Below, piece after piece: positions 16,676-26,887 of a DNA stretch of 29,667 bases. Both the position numbers and the translations under genes were made by a program. The notes beneath the pieces were generated by a model. It saw nothing but the letters and a program-made list of their open reading frames with translations, did no database searches and was not told where the DNA came from. This DNA is from JBFHNV01 sp965365655. GTDB lineage: Bacteria; Pseudomonadota; Gammaproteobacteria; HK1. The stretch lies in contig CBDUCN010000019.1 in assembly GCA_965365655.1 (NCBI GenBank), forward strand, positions 1 through 29,667, given 5' to 3'. Every line of letters starts with the position of its first letter. Position 1 is the stretch's first letter.

Positions 16676-18127
16676 ATGCAGCTCGCCACGGTCCAGCGCC
16701 TCCTCGGGGCGCTGCTCGCGCTGTTCAGCCTGAGCATGCTGCCGCCGATCGGGATCTCGCTCGCGTACCAGGACGGCGCACTGGGCGCCTTCGCGACCGC
16801 GTTCCTGGTGCTCGGCATCGGTGGAGGTCTCCTGTTCTGGCCCGTGCGCCGGGTGCAGCGCGAGCTTCGGCTGCGCGACGGCTTCATCGTGGTGGTCACC
16901 TTCTGGACGGTGCTCGGCCTGTGCGGAAGCCTGCCGCTGATGCTGGCCACGGTGCCGCACCTGAGCGTCACCGACGCGGTGTTCGAGTCCATCTCGGGTC
17001 TCACGACCACCGGGGCCACCGTGATCACCGGCATCGACTACCTTCCGCCCTCGGTGCTGTTCTACCGCCAGCTCCTGCAATGGCTCGGCGGCATGGGCAT
17101 CATCGTGCTCGCGGTGGCCATCATGCCGATGCTCGGCATCGGCGGCATGCAGCTCTACCGGGCCGAGACGCCGGGCCCGATGAAGGAGGACAAGCTCACG
17201 CCGCGGATCACCGAGACGGCGAAGGCGCTGTGGTACATCTACGTGTCGCTGACGGTGCTGTGCGCGCTGGGCTACTGGCTTGCCGGCATGAGCGCGTTCG
17301 ACGCCGTCGCCCACAGCTTCTCCACCGTCGCCATCGGCGGCTTCTCCACCCACGACGAGAGCATCGCCTACTTCGACAGCCCGCTGGTGGAGGCGATCTG
17401 CATCGTGTTCATGCTGGTCGCGGGCATCAACTTCGCGCTGCACTTCGTCGCCTGGCGGCACCGGCGGCTCGATCACTACTTCCACGACTCCGAGGTCCGG
17501 TTCTACCTGCTCGTGCTGGGCGTGGTGGCGGTGTTCACGTCCGCCGAGCTGTACCTGGCCGGCACCTACGACAGCGCCGTGGACTCGATACGCTACGCGG
17601 TGTTCCAGACCGTCTCCGTCAGCACCACCACCGGCTTCACCACCACCAGCTACGTGCTGTGGCCCAGCTTCTCGCCGGTGCTGCTGCTGTTTGCGAGCTT
17701 CATCGGCGGCTGCGCGGGCTCGACCGGCGGCGGCCTGAAGGTGATCCGCGTGCTGCTGCTGCTCAAGCAGGGCATGCGCGAGATCATGCGGCTCATCCAC
17801 CCGAGCGCGCAGGTGAGCATCAAGGTCGGAGGCAACTTCATGCCGTACCGCGTCGTCGACGCGGTGTGGGGCTTCTTTGCCGCGTACGTCGGCGTGTTCG
17901 TCGTGCTGATGCTCGCGGTGATGTCCACGGGCCTCGACCAGGTCACCGCGTTCTCGGCGGTGGCCGCGTGCCTGAACAACCTGGGCCCGGGGCTGGGGGA
18001 CGTGCACGCCCACTACGGCGACATCAACACCACCGCGAAGTGGCTGCTGAGCGCCGCGATGCTGCTCGGGCGCCTCGAGGTGTTCACCGTGCTGGTGATC
18101 CTGTCGCCGGCCTTCTGGCAGCGATGA
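16676..18127 (+). CDS. trkH: Trk potassium uptake channel subunit TrkH
   Basis: TrkH is the inner-membrane K+-translocating subunit. The 483-residue product equals the E. coli length and contains the four selectivity-filter segments with their glycines: LTTTGA (109-114), STVAIGGFST, SVSTTTGF and GCAGSTGGGLKV. Many hydrophobic helices fit the family topology of four repeated M1-P-M2 units. The ATG at 16676 aligns with the family start. The frame is open a further 150 nt upstream but encodes only Arg/Ala/Pro-rich sequence. The 220-bp gap from trkA has no gene; it holds a 7-bp hairpin (16578-16595) and a 17-nt alternating purine-pyrimidine run (16622-16638). The stop overlaps the following TPR gene by 4 nt. 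Confidence 0.97.
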   Translation: MQLATVQRLLGALLALFSLSMLPPIGISLAYQDGALGAFATAFLVLGIGGGLLFWPVRRVQRELRLRDGFIVVVTFWTVLGLCGSLPLMLATVPHLSVTDAVFESISGLTTTGATVITGIDYLPPSVLFYRQLLQWLGGMGIIVLAVAIMPMLGIGGMQLYRAETPGPMKEDKLTPRITETAKALWYIYVSLTVLCALGYWLAGMSAFDAVAHSFSTVAIGGFSTHDESIAYFDSPLVEAICIVFMLVAGINFALHFVAWRHRRLDHYFHDSEVRFYLLVLGVVAVFTSAELYLAGTYDSAVDSIRYAVFQTVSVSTTTGFTTTSYVLWPSFSPVLLLFASFIGGCAGSTGGGLKVIRVLLLLKQGMREIMRLIHPSAQVSIKVGGNFMPYRVVDAVWGFFAAYVGVFVVLMLAVMSTGLDQVTAFSAVAACLNNLGPGLGDVHAHYGDINTTAKWLLSAAMLLGRLEVFTVLVILSPAFWQR

Positions 18128-18453
18128 GCGACCTGGTCGCGCGCCTGGAGCAGATGCTGGCCGACGGCCAGGACAACGCGCTGCTGCGTTTCGGACTCGG
18201 GCAGGCGCTCGTGCAGCAGGGGCGCGCGGCAGACGCGGTGGCGCACCTGGAGGCGGCGATCGGCCACGACCCGGGCTACTCGGCCGCATGGAAGCTGCTC
18301 GGGCGCGCGCGCAGGGACAGCGGCGACAACGACGGCGCCGTGTCCGCGTGGGAGCAGGGAATCGCGGCGGCCGAGGCGCGCGGCGACAAGCAGGCCGCGC
18401 GCGAGATGCAGGTGTTCCTCAGGCGGTCGTCGAGACCCGATCAGGGCGGGTGA
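18124..18453 (+). CDS. Small tetratricopeptide-repeat protein
   Basis: This 109-residue soluble protein consists of about two TPR units: LLRFGLGQALVQQGRAADAV then LEAAIGHDPGYSAAWKLLG and RARRDSGDNDGAVSAWEQGI, followed by a charged helix. TPRs mediate protein-protein contacts; the partner is unknown and the protein has no signal peptide or membrane segment. The ATG at 18124 overlaps the trkH stop (ATGA), so it appears to be the last gene of the plus-strand series. Its 3' end overlaps the convergent pyrD-like gene by 35 bp. Short TPR proteins like this are often annotated simply as tetratricopeptide repeat protein. Confidence 0.88.
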   Translation: MSDLVARLEQMLADGQDNALLRFGLGQALVQQGRAADAVAHLEAAIGHDPGYSAAWKLLGRARRDSGDNDGAVSAWEQGIAAAEARGDKQAAREMQVFLRRSSRPDQGG

Positions 18454-19471
18454 GGGGCGCATCGGTTCCGGCCTGCGCCGCGGCCGACCAGCCGGCCGCG
18501 CCGGAGTTCGGCTCGAGGCTCCCGACGAGGTGCGCCACGCGTTCGAAGCCGTGGCGTTCGAGATAGGCGTCGATGCCGGCGTTGATGCGCGCGCACACCA
18601 GCGGGTCGTAGAACAGCGCGGTGCCGATGCCCACCGCCGTCGCGCCCGCGACCAGGAACTCGATGGCGTCCTCCGCGGTGGTGATGCCCCCCTGGCCGAT
18701 GATCGGCACCGCGTGTCGGCGCGCGACCTGGTGGACCTGGTGCACCTTGAGCAGCGCCAGCGGCTTGATGGCCGGCCCGGAGAGCCCGCCCTGGTTCGCG
18801 CCGATCACGGGGCGGCGGCGCTCGATGTCGATGGCCATGCCCATGAAGGTGTTCACGACCGCCAGCGCGTCTGCACCGGCATCGATGCAGCGCCGGGCGT
18901 TCTCGGCGATGTCGGTCTGATTCGGCGAGAGCTTCGCGATCAGCGGCTTCGCGGTGTGCGCCCGGCACGCGGCCACCACCCGCGCCGACATCTCGGGGTC
19001 GTTGCCGAACTGCACTCCGCCCTCGCGCACGTTCGGACACGAGATGTTGATCTCCATCGCGTCGATCGGCGAGTCGTCGAAGATGCGGGTGACGGCCGCG
19101 TACTCGTCGACGCTCGCGCCGGACAGGTTCGCGATGAAACGGGTCTCGCCGAAATCCAGCGTCGGCAGGATGCGCTCCACGACCGCGCGGGCACCGGGGT
19201 TCTGCAGCCCGATGGAGTTCAGCATCCCGTGCGGCGTCTCGGCGACCCGGTGCGGCGCGTTGCCCAGGCGCGGCTCCAGCGTGGTGCCCTTGAGGCAGAT
19301 CGCGCCGACGTCGGCGTTGGAAAAGCCCTCGACCCGTGTGTACTCTTCGCCGAACCCGACGCACCCGGAGAGCAGGACCAGCGGGCTCGAGAATGCAAGC
19401 CCGCAGAAGTCCAGCGCCAGGCGATCCCCTTCACGCGTACTGCGCGCCCGCGGGTCCGATTCGTGTTCCAC
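18419..19471 (-). CDS. pyrD: Dihydroorotate dehydrogenase, class 1B-like catalytic subunit
   Basis: This FMN enzyme of de novo pyrimidine synthesis oxidizes dihydroorotate to orotate. The 350-residue reading shows a TIM-barrel with LKGTTLEPRLGN (60-71), GMLNSIGLQNPG (82-93), NISCPNVREGG with a catalytic-type Cys145, KLSPN, NTFMGMAIDIERRRP, GGLSGPAIKP and GQGGITTAEDA. Cys rather than Ser as base, and no membrane helix, place it in class 1; the motifs are of the 1B (NAD-linked) type. No pyrK partner is in the window. The best start is GTG at 19471, because no ATG, GTG or TTG closer to the barrel was found; this start overlaps that of trmL on the other strand. A tail of about 35 residues after VGSLEPN exceeds the usual ~305-aa length. 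PreA-like dihydropyrimidine dehydrogenase is a less likely alternative. Confidence 0.88.
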   Translation of the reverse strand: MEHESDPRARSTREGDRLALDFCGLAFSSPLVLLSGCVGFGEEYTRVEGFSNADVGAICLKGTTLEPRLGNAPHRVAETPHGMLNSIGLQNPGARAVVERILPTLDFGETRFIANLSGASVDEYAAVTRIFDDSPIDAMEINISCPNVREGGVQFGNDPEMSARVVAACRAHTAKPLIAKLSPNQTDIAENARRCIDAGADALAVVNTFMGMAIDIERRRPVIGANQGGLSGPAIKPLALLKVHQVHQVARRHAVPIIGQGGITTAEDAIEFLVAGATAVGIGTALFYDPLVCARINAGIDAYLERHGFERVAHLVGSLEPNSGAAGWSAAAQAGTDAPLTRPDRVSTTA

Positions 19472-19975
19472 GTGGTCCTCTACCAGCCCGAGATTCCGCC
19501 GAACACGGGCAACATTATCAGACTCTGCGCGAACACGGGCGCGACGCTGCACCTGGTGGAACCGCTGGGCTTCAGCCTCGACGAACCGCGCCTGCGCCGC
19601 GCGGGGCTCGACTACCGCGAGTGGGCGTCGGTACGCTGCTGGCCGGACCTCGCGGCCGCGCTGGACGGCGCAGCGCCGGGCCGTGTGTTCGCGTTCAGCC
19701 GCCACGCCGGGCGCTGCTACTCGCGGACGCGTTACCGGGCCGGCGACGCGTTCCTGTTCGGCCCGGAGACCCGCGGCCTGCCGGCGGAGGTGGTCGCGTC
19801 GGTGCCGCGGCCGCGCCGGCTCCGCATTCCGATGCGTGCCGGCAACCGCAGCCTCAACCTGTCGAACGCGGTCGCGGTGGTGTGCTACGAGGCGTGGCGC
19901 CAGCAGGGCTTCGCCGGCGCCGCGCCGGCGGAACACGCGCCCGGCGAAGCGCCGATCGCGCAGGAGGGCGCGTGA
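19463..19975 (+). CDS. trmL: tRNA (cytidine/uridine-34 2'-O)-methyltransferase TrmL
   Basis: TrmL, of the SPOUT family, methylates the ribose of the wobble nucleotide in tRNA-Leu isoacceptors. The 170-residue product contains QPEIPPNTGNIIRLCANTGA near the N-terminus, LRRAGLDYREW, FGPETRGLP and the C-terminal knot motif RIPM...SLNLSNAVAVVCYEAWRQ. The start is GTG at 19463, reading M-F-H-V-V-L-Y-Q, which aligns with MLNIVLYEPEIPPNTG of E. coli. No ribosome binding site is evident. The start codon lies within 9 nt of the pyrD-like start on the opposite strand, so its promoter must lie inside the pyrD-like coding region. It converges on the small Xre gene with a 10-bp gap. Confidence 0.95.
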   Translation: MFHVVLYQPEIPPNTGNIIRLCANTGATLHLVEPLGFSLDEPRLRRAGLDYREWASVRCWPDLAAALDGAAPGRVFAFSRHAGRCYSRTRYRAGDAFLFGPETRGLPAEVVASVPRPRRLRIPMRAGNRSLNLSNAVAVVCYEAWRQQGFAGAAPAEHAPGEAPIAQEGA

Positions 19976-19985
19976 GCGCGGACCG

Positions 19986-20354
19986 TCAGGCGAGGTTGCC
20001 TTCCAGGTCGTCGTCCTCGGAGACGATCTTGAGGATCATCTCCTTCAGCGCGCTGCGGTGTGGCTCGTCGAGGGTGGACCATGCCTTGGCGGTCTCGATC
20101 GCCTCCGGCTCCAGGCCGTCCATCACCTCCGCGCCGTACATCAGCCACGCCGGGCTGACGTCCAGCACGGTCGCGATACGATCGATGTTGCGTGGATGGC
20201 GGCACTTGCCGGTCTCGATGCGCTGAACCACGGCCTGGCTGGTACCCACGTGACGCGCCAGCTCGTGCTGGGTCCAGCCGCGCCGCAGCCTCACGCGCGT
20301 GAGCCGCGCCCCGAGGCTGTCGGCGTCGATGCGTTCCCGCGGGAATCGATGCAT
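19986..20354 (-). CDS. Xre-family helix-turn-helix regulator
   Basis: This is a 122-residue DNA-binding protein. The HTH_3/cro-cI domain spans about residues 14-70: LGARLTRVRLRRGWTQHELA with the recognition region VGTSQAVVQRIETGKCRHP, then IDRIATVLDVSPAWLMYG. It is followed by a short acidic helical tail (LKEMILKIVSEDDDLEGNLA) that may mediate dimerization. The ATG at 20354 is preferred because AGGA lies 9 nt upstream; an in-frame GTG at 20381 is the alternative. It is divergent from rlmKL, and a 17-bp imperfect dyad lies between them. Autoregulation is likely by analogy, but the targets are unknown. Confidence 0.88.
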   Translation of the reverse strand: MHRFPRERIDADSLGARLTRVRLRRGWTQHELARHVGTSQAVVQRIETGKCRHPRNIDRIATVLDVSPAWLMYGAEVMDGLEPEAIETAKAWSTLDEPHRSALKEMILKIVSEDDDLEGNLA

Positions 20355-20406
20355 GGAAGGCTGTCCTGTCAGTGCGATCACGCTGCGCAGTGGACCACAG
20401 CGACCG

Positions 20407-20423
20407 GGTTAATTCTTTGAACC
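20407..20423. promoter_or_regulatory. Imperfect dyad between the Xre gene and rlmKL, candidate operator
   Basis: GGTT (20407-20410) and AACC (20420-20423) are symmetric about position 20415, with one further matching pair inside. The 17-bp element sits in the only AT-rich stretch of the divergent gap. The size and spacing fit a cro/cI-type operator for the adjacent Xre protein, but the symmetry is weak and the assignment rests on position alone. Confidence 0.25.
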
Positions 20424-20479
20424 AGCCCACATTTCGGCGCCGAACGCCGCATTCGCCGCGAGCCACCGGCGCGCAGACG

Positions 20480-22597
20480 ATGCGCCTGTTCGCGCCCGCG
20501 CCGGCGGCCCTGGGACCGCTGCTCGTCGAGGAGCTCGAGGTCCTCGGAGCGCGCCGGCCGCGCGCGGGCGGCGCCGGGGTGGAATTCGGCGGCGACCTGC
20601 GCACCGCGTACCGGGTGTGCCTGTGGAGCCGGCTGGCGAGCCGCGTGCTGATGCCGCTCGCGCGCATTCCCGCGGCGGACGGCGACGCGCTGTACGACGC
20701 GGCTCGCGAGCTGCCGTGGGAGCAGCACCTCGCGCCGTCGTCCACGTTCGCCGTGGACTGCAGCGTGCGCGACGCGCGCATCACGCACAGCCACTTCGCG
20801 GCGCTGCGCCTGAAGGACGCGATCGTCGACCGCTTCCGGGCACGCAGCGGGCGGCGCCCGGACGTCGACACGCGCGACCCGGACATCCGCATCAACCTGC
20901 ACCTGCGCGGCGCGCAGGCGCGGGTCGCGCTGGATCTGTCGGGCGACGGCCTGCACCGCCGCGGCTACCGGGAGGACGCCGGCCCGGCGCCGCTTCGCGA
21001 GACCCTCGCGGCCGCGCTGCTGCGCTTCGCGGGGTGGCCTGACCCGCAGCGCTGGCCGGCGCTGCTGGACCCGCTGTGCGGCGCCGGCACGCTGCCGATC
21101 GAGGCGGCGCTGCTGGCCGCGGACGTGGCCCCCGGGCTGCTGCGCCGGCGCTTCGGCTTCGAAGCCTGGCCGCAGCACGACGCGACGGCCTGGGAGACGC
21201 TGCTCGACGAGGCGCGCGCGCGCCGCGAGCGGGGCCTCGCGGCGCTGCCACCGATCCTGGGCTCGGACCGGGACGCGTCGGTGCTGCGCGCCGCCGAGCT
21301 CAATGCCGGGCGCGCGGGCCTCGCCGGGCGCCTGCGCTTCGAGCGCAGGGCGCTCGAGGACTGGCAGCGCGCACCGGCGCCGCACGCCCGCGGCCTGCTC
21401 GTCGCGAACCCGCCGTACGGGACGCGGCTCGCGCCCGGCGACGCCGAGTCGTGCCGCACCGCCCTCGCGGCCCTCGCCCGGGGCCCGCTGGCCGGCTGGG
21501 GGATGGCCCTGCTGCTGCCGGAAGACGCGGACTGGCCGGCCCGCGACGCCGGGCGCTGCCTCGCGGTGCCGAACGGCCCGCTGCGCTGCCGGTTCCACGC
21601 GCTGGACCCGGCGCCGCACGGCGCCGCGCCGGCGCCCGAGGTCGACGACACGGCGTTCGGCAACCGCCTCGTGAAGAACGAGCGTCACCTCGCGCGCTGG
21701 CGCAAGCGCGAGGGCGTGACCTGCTACCGCGTCTACGACGCCGACCTGCCGGACTTCGCGTTCGCCGTGGACGTCTACGAAAGCGGCGGCGAGCGCTGGG
21801 CGCACGTCCAGGAGTACGCGCCGCCGCCGAAGGTGGACCCTGGCCTCGCCCTCGAGCGGCGACAGCGCGCGCTCGCGGCGATTCCGCCGCGCCTGCACGT
21901 CGCGCCCGGGCACGTCGTGTTCAAGACCCGCCAGCGCCAGCGCGGCGGCGCCCGCTACCAGCGCCGCGGCACGCGCGGCACGTTGCTGGAGGTGCGCGAG
22001 GGCGAGGCCCGACTGCTGGTGAACCTGCACGACTACCTGGACACCGGGCTGTTCCTGGACCACCGGCCGCTGCGCCGCTGGCTGTACGAGAACGCGAGGG
22101 GCCGGCGCTTCGCGAACCTGTTCGCGTACACCGCGACGGCCACGGTGCACGCCGCCCTCGGCGGCGCGCGGGCCAGCGTCAGCGTGGACCTGTCGCCGGT
22201 GTACCTGGACTGGGCGCGGCGCAACCTCGAGCGCAACGGGCTCGGGCCGCCGGCGCACACGCTTGTGCAGGCCGACTGCCGGGCGTGGCTGGAGGACGGC
22301 GCGAGCGCGATCGAGCCGTTCGACCTGATGCTGGTGGACCCGCCCACGTTCTCGAACTCCAAGCGCATGTCCGGCAGCTTCGACGTGCAGCGCGACCACC
22401 CGGCGCTGCTGCGGGCGGCACTCGCGCGCCTCGCGCCGCAGGGCACGCTCGTGTTCTCGTGCAACCGTCGCGGCTTCCGGCTCGACCGCGACGCGCTGCC
22501 CGGCGTTGCGATCAGCGACTGGACCGCCGCGAGCCTGCCGCCGGACTTCTCGCGCCCGCGGGCGGCTCACCGCTGCTTCCTGCTGCGCCATGGCTGA
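20480..22597 (+). CDS. rlmL: Bifunctional 23S rRNA methyltransferase RlmKL (G2445 m2G / G2069 m7G)
   Basis: The 705-residue product (E. coli RlmKL: 702) fuses two SAM-dependent methyltransferases. The N-terminal RlmL half has a THUMP domain (about 45-155), a SAM motif DPLCGAGT (197-204) and the base-methylating NPPYG motif (310-314), and makes m2G2445. The C-terminal RlmK half shows NLFAYTATATVHAALGG as its SAM-binding loop, VDPPTFSNSKR (619-629) and ends FLLRHG; it makes m7G2069. The ATG at 20480 aligns with the family N-terminus; the upstream open stretch to 20372 lacks conserved sequence. It is divergent from the Xre gene and convergent with the ACP-ligase-acyltransferase gene, with 84 bp of GC-rich spacer. 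Confidence 0.96.
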   Translation: MRLFAPAPAALGPLLVEELEVLGARRPRAGGAGVEFGGDLRTAYRVCLWSRLASRVLMPLARIPAADGDALYDAARELPWEQHLAPSSTFAVDCSVRDARITHSHFAALRLKDAIVDRFRARSGRRPDVDTRDPDIRINLHLRGAQARVALDLSGDGLHRRGYREDAGPAPLRETLAAALLRFAGWPDPQRWPALLDPLCGAGTLPIEAALLAADVAPGLLRRRFGFEAWPQHDATAWETLLDEARARRERGLAALPPILGSDRDASVLRAAELNAGRAGLAGRLRFERRALEDWQRAPAPHARGLLVANPPYGTRLAPGDAESCRTALAALARGPLAGWGMALLLPEDADWPARDAGRCLAVPNGPLRCRFHALDPAPHGAAPAPEVDDTAFGNRLVKNERHLARWRKREGVTCYRVYDADLPDFAFAVDVYESGGERWAHVQEYAPPPKVDPGLALERRQRALAAIPPRLHVAPGHVVFKTRQRQRGGARYQRRGTRGTLLEVREGEARLLVNLHDYLDTGLFLDHRPLRRWLYENARGRRFANLFAYTATATVHAALGGARASVSVDLSPVYLDWARRNLERNGLGPPAHTLVQADCRAWLEDGASAIEPFDLMLVDPPTFSNSKRMSGSFDVQRDHPALLRAALARLAPQGTLVFSCNRRGFRLDRDALPGVAISDWTAASLPPDFSRPRAAHRCFLLRHG

Positions 22598-22681
22598 CGC
22601 GGGCCGCGCGGCGGACCCGGCCGCGCGCCGGCGACGACGCCGCGCGCAGGCCGGCAGCCGGCGCGCCGGCGATCGCGTGCG

Positions 22682-25591
<2,910 letters not shown>

Positions 25592-25606
25592 CGACGAAGC
25601 ATAATC

Positions 25607-25702
25607 GCCAACGTGCGCGACGACTCGCGCGCCAACGTGCGCGACGACTCGCGCGCCAATGTGCGCGACGGCTCGCGCGGCAACGTGCGCCGCAGCGCAC
25701 GC
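25607..25702. repeat. Four tandem 24-bp repeats, each containing a dyad
   Basis: Units start at 25607, 25631, 25655 and 25679. Units 1 and 2 are identical; unit 3 differs at two bases; unit 4 matches at 17 of 24. Each of units 1-3 contains the inverted repeat GCGCGA/TCGCGC around a 4-nt spacer (CGAC, CGAC, CGGC), centred at about 25622, 25646 and 25670. Unit 4 diverges but forms its own perfect dyad GTGCGC/GCGCAC around CGCA, centred at about 25692. The array begins 16 bp from the fusion gene start and ends about 60 bp before the candidate promoter of the dehydrogenase pair. It may be a multi-site operator or an RNA-structured leader. There are no spacers, so it is not a CRISPR. Confidence 0.85.
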
Positions 25703-25762
25703 ACGGCCGGGCCCCGCGTGCGCGCGGCGGGCGCAGGCCCGCGCCGCCGGCCCGCGCCGCGG

Positions 25763-25791
25763 TTGGCAACGGGGCGCCGTGACCGGATACT
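25763..25791 (+). promoter_or_regulatory. Candidate sigma-70 promoter of the alcohol dehydrogenase pair
   Basis: TTGGCA (25763-25768, five of six -35 matches) is followed after exactly 17 nt by GATACT (25786-25791, four of six -10 matches). A transcript starting near 25798 would have a leader of about 22 nt before the GTG at 25820. It is one of the two best promoter matches in the window and lies just beyond the tandem dyad array. Confidence 0.5.
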
Positions 25792-25819
25792 TGCGCGCCC
25801 GCCACGCCCCGGACCCGCG

Positions 25820-26887
25820 GTGACCCTGCAGCCCGCCCCGCTTCCCGCGCGACAGCGCGTCGTCGTCTGCATCGGCGGCGACGCGACCCGTATCGAGGAG
25901 CAGCACACGCGAGCCCCCGGACCGGGCGAGCTGCTGCTCGCGACCCGCGCAGTGGGCCTGTGCGGCACGGACCTGTTCAAGCTCGCGACCGGCCGCGCGA
26001 CGCCCGGTCTCGTGCTGGGGCACGAGCTGGTCGGGACCGTCGTCGCGGCCGGCGACGGCGCCGCCGGATTCGCGCCCGGCGACCGGGTCGCGGTCCCGCA
26101 CCACGTGCCCTGCGGACACTGCGCGCAGTGCGTGCGCGGCAGCGACACGCTGTGCGACACCTTCCGCGAGAACCTGCTGGAGCCGGGTGGCTTCGCGGAG
26201 TTCGTGCTGGTGCGGGAGCGGGCGGTGCGCGAGGCCGCACGTCGGGTCCCGGAGTGGATGGCCGACGACACCGCGGTGTGGATGGAGCCGGCGGCCTGCG
26301 TGCTGCGCGGCGTGTGGCGGGCCGCGCTGCCCACGGACGGCGTGGCCGTGGTGCAGGGCGCCGGCAGCATGGGCCTGCTGCACCTGCTGGTGATCAAGGG
26401 CGAGTGCCCGCGGGTACGCGTCGTGATGGTGGACCCGCTGCACGACCGGCGCAGCCTCGCCGCGTCCCTCGGCGCCGACGCCTGCGCGACGCCCGCGGAT
26501 GCGCCGCAGGCCGTCGCCGGGGCGAGCGGCGGGCTCGGCGCGGACGCCGTGTTCGACACCGTCGGCGGCGCCGCGCCCCTCGCGGCGGCGCTCGCGCTGA
26601 CCCGCGAAGGCGGTGCGGTGGTGCTCTTCGCGCACGCCGGCGAAGGCGAGCAGGCGTCCTTCGACATCAACACGCTGTTCAAGTTCGAGCGCCGGCTGCT
26701 GGGCAGCTACTCCGGCGGGCCGGCCGAGCAGGCGCGCGTGTTCGAGCTGATGTGCGAGCGCCGCCTGGACCCGGCACCGCTGGTCAGCCACCACCTCGCG
26801 CTGGACGCGTTCCAGGAAGGCGTGCGCCTCGCACGCGAGCGCACCGCGCTGAAGGTGGTGTTCACGGGCCCCGGAGCGCGGGCATGA
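25820..26887 (+). CDS. Zinc-dependent medium-chain alcohol dehydrogenase (first of pair)
   Basis: The 355-residue product is an MDR-family dehydrogenase that oxidizes an alcohol or polyol with NAD(P). Catalytic zinc ligands are Cys48 (GLCGTD), His68/Glu69 (GHE) and Glu156 (WMEP). The structural zinc lobe has Cys98, Cys101, Cys104 and Cys112. The coenzyme-binding motif is GAGSMG (180-185), with Asp205 ending the second strand, which suggests NAD rather than NADP. It resembles sorbitol or threonine dehydrogenases in layout; the substrate is unknown. GTG at 25820 is the best start: it leaves about 13 residues before the first strand, and no ATG is near. The stop overlaps the start of the second dehydrogenase (ATGA at 26884-26887). 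It is divergent from the ACP-ligase-acyltransferase fusion. Confidence 0.9.
   Translation: MTLQPAPLPARQRVVVCIGGDATRIEEQHTRAPGPGELLLATRAVGLCGTDLFKLATGRATPGLVLGHELVGTVVAAGDGAAGFAPGDRVAVPHHVPCGHCAQCVRGSDTLCDTFRENLLEPGGFAEFVLVRERAVREAARRVPEWMADDTAVWMEPAACVLRGVWRAALPTDGVAVVQGAGSMGLLHLLVIKGECPRVRVVMVDPLHDRRSLAASLGADACATPADAPQAVAGASGGLGADAVFDTVGGAAPLAAALALTREGGAVVLFAHAGEGEQASFDINTLFKFERRLLGSYSGGPAEQARVFELMCERRLDPAPLVSHHLALDAFQEGVRLARERTALKVVFTGPGARA

Noticed and set aside
20378..22591. A minus-strand open frame of 737 codons opposite rlmKL
   Set aside because: Low-complexity Arg/Val/Gln-rich product with no domain, mirroring the third-position GC bias of rlmKL.
25607..25702. Tandem repeats considered as a CRISPR array or as a repeat-protein coding stretch
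   Set aside because: The units abut with no spacers and no cas genes are near; the frames across it belong to no supported gene.
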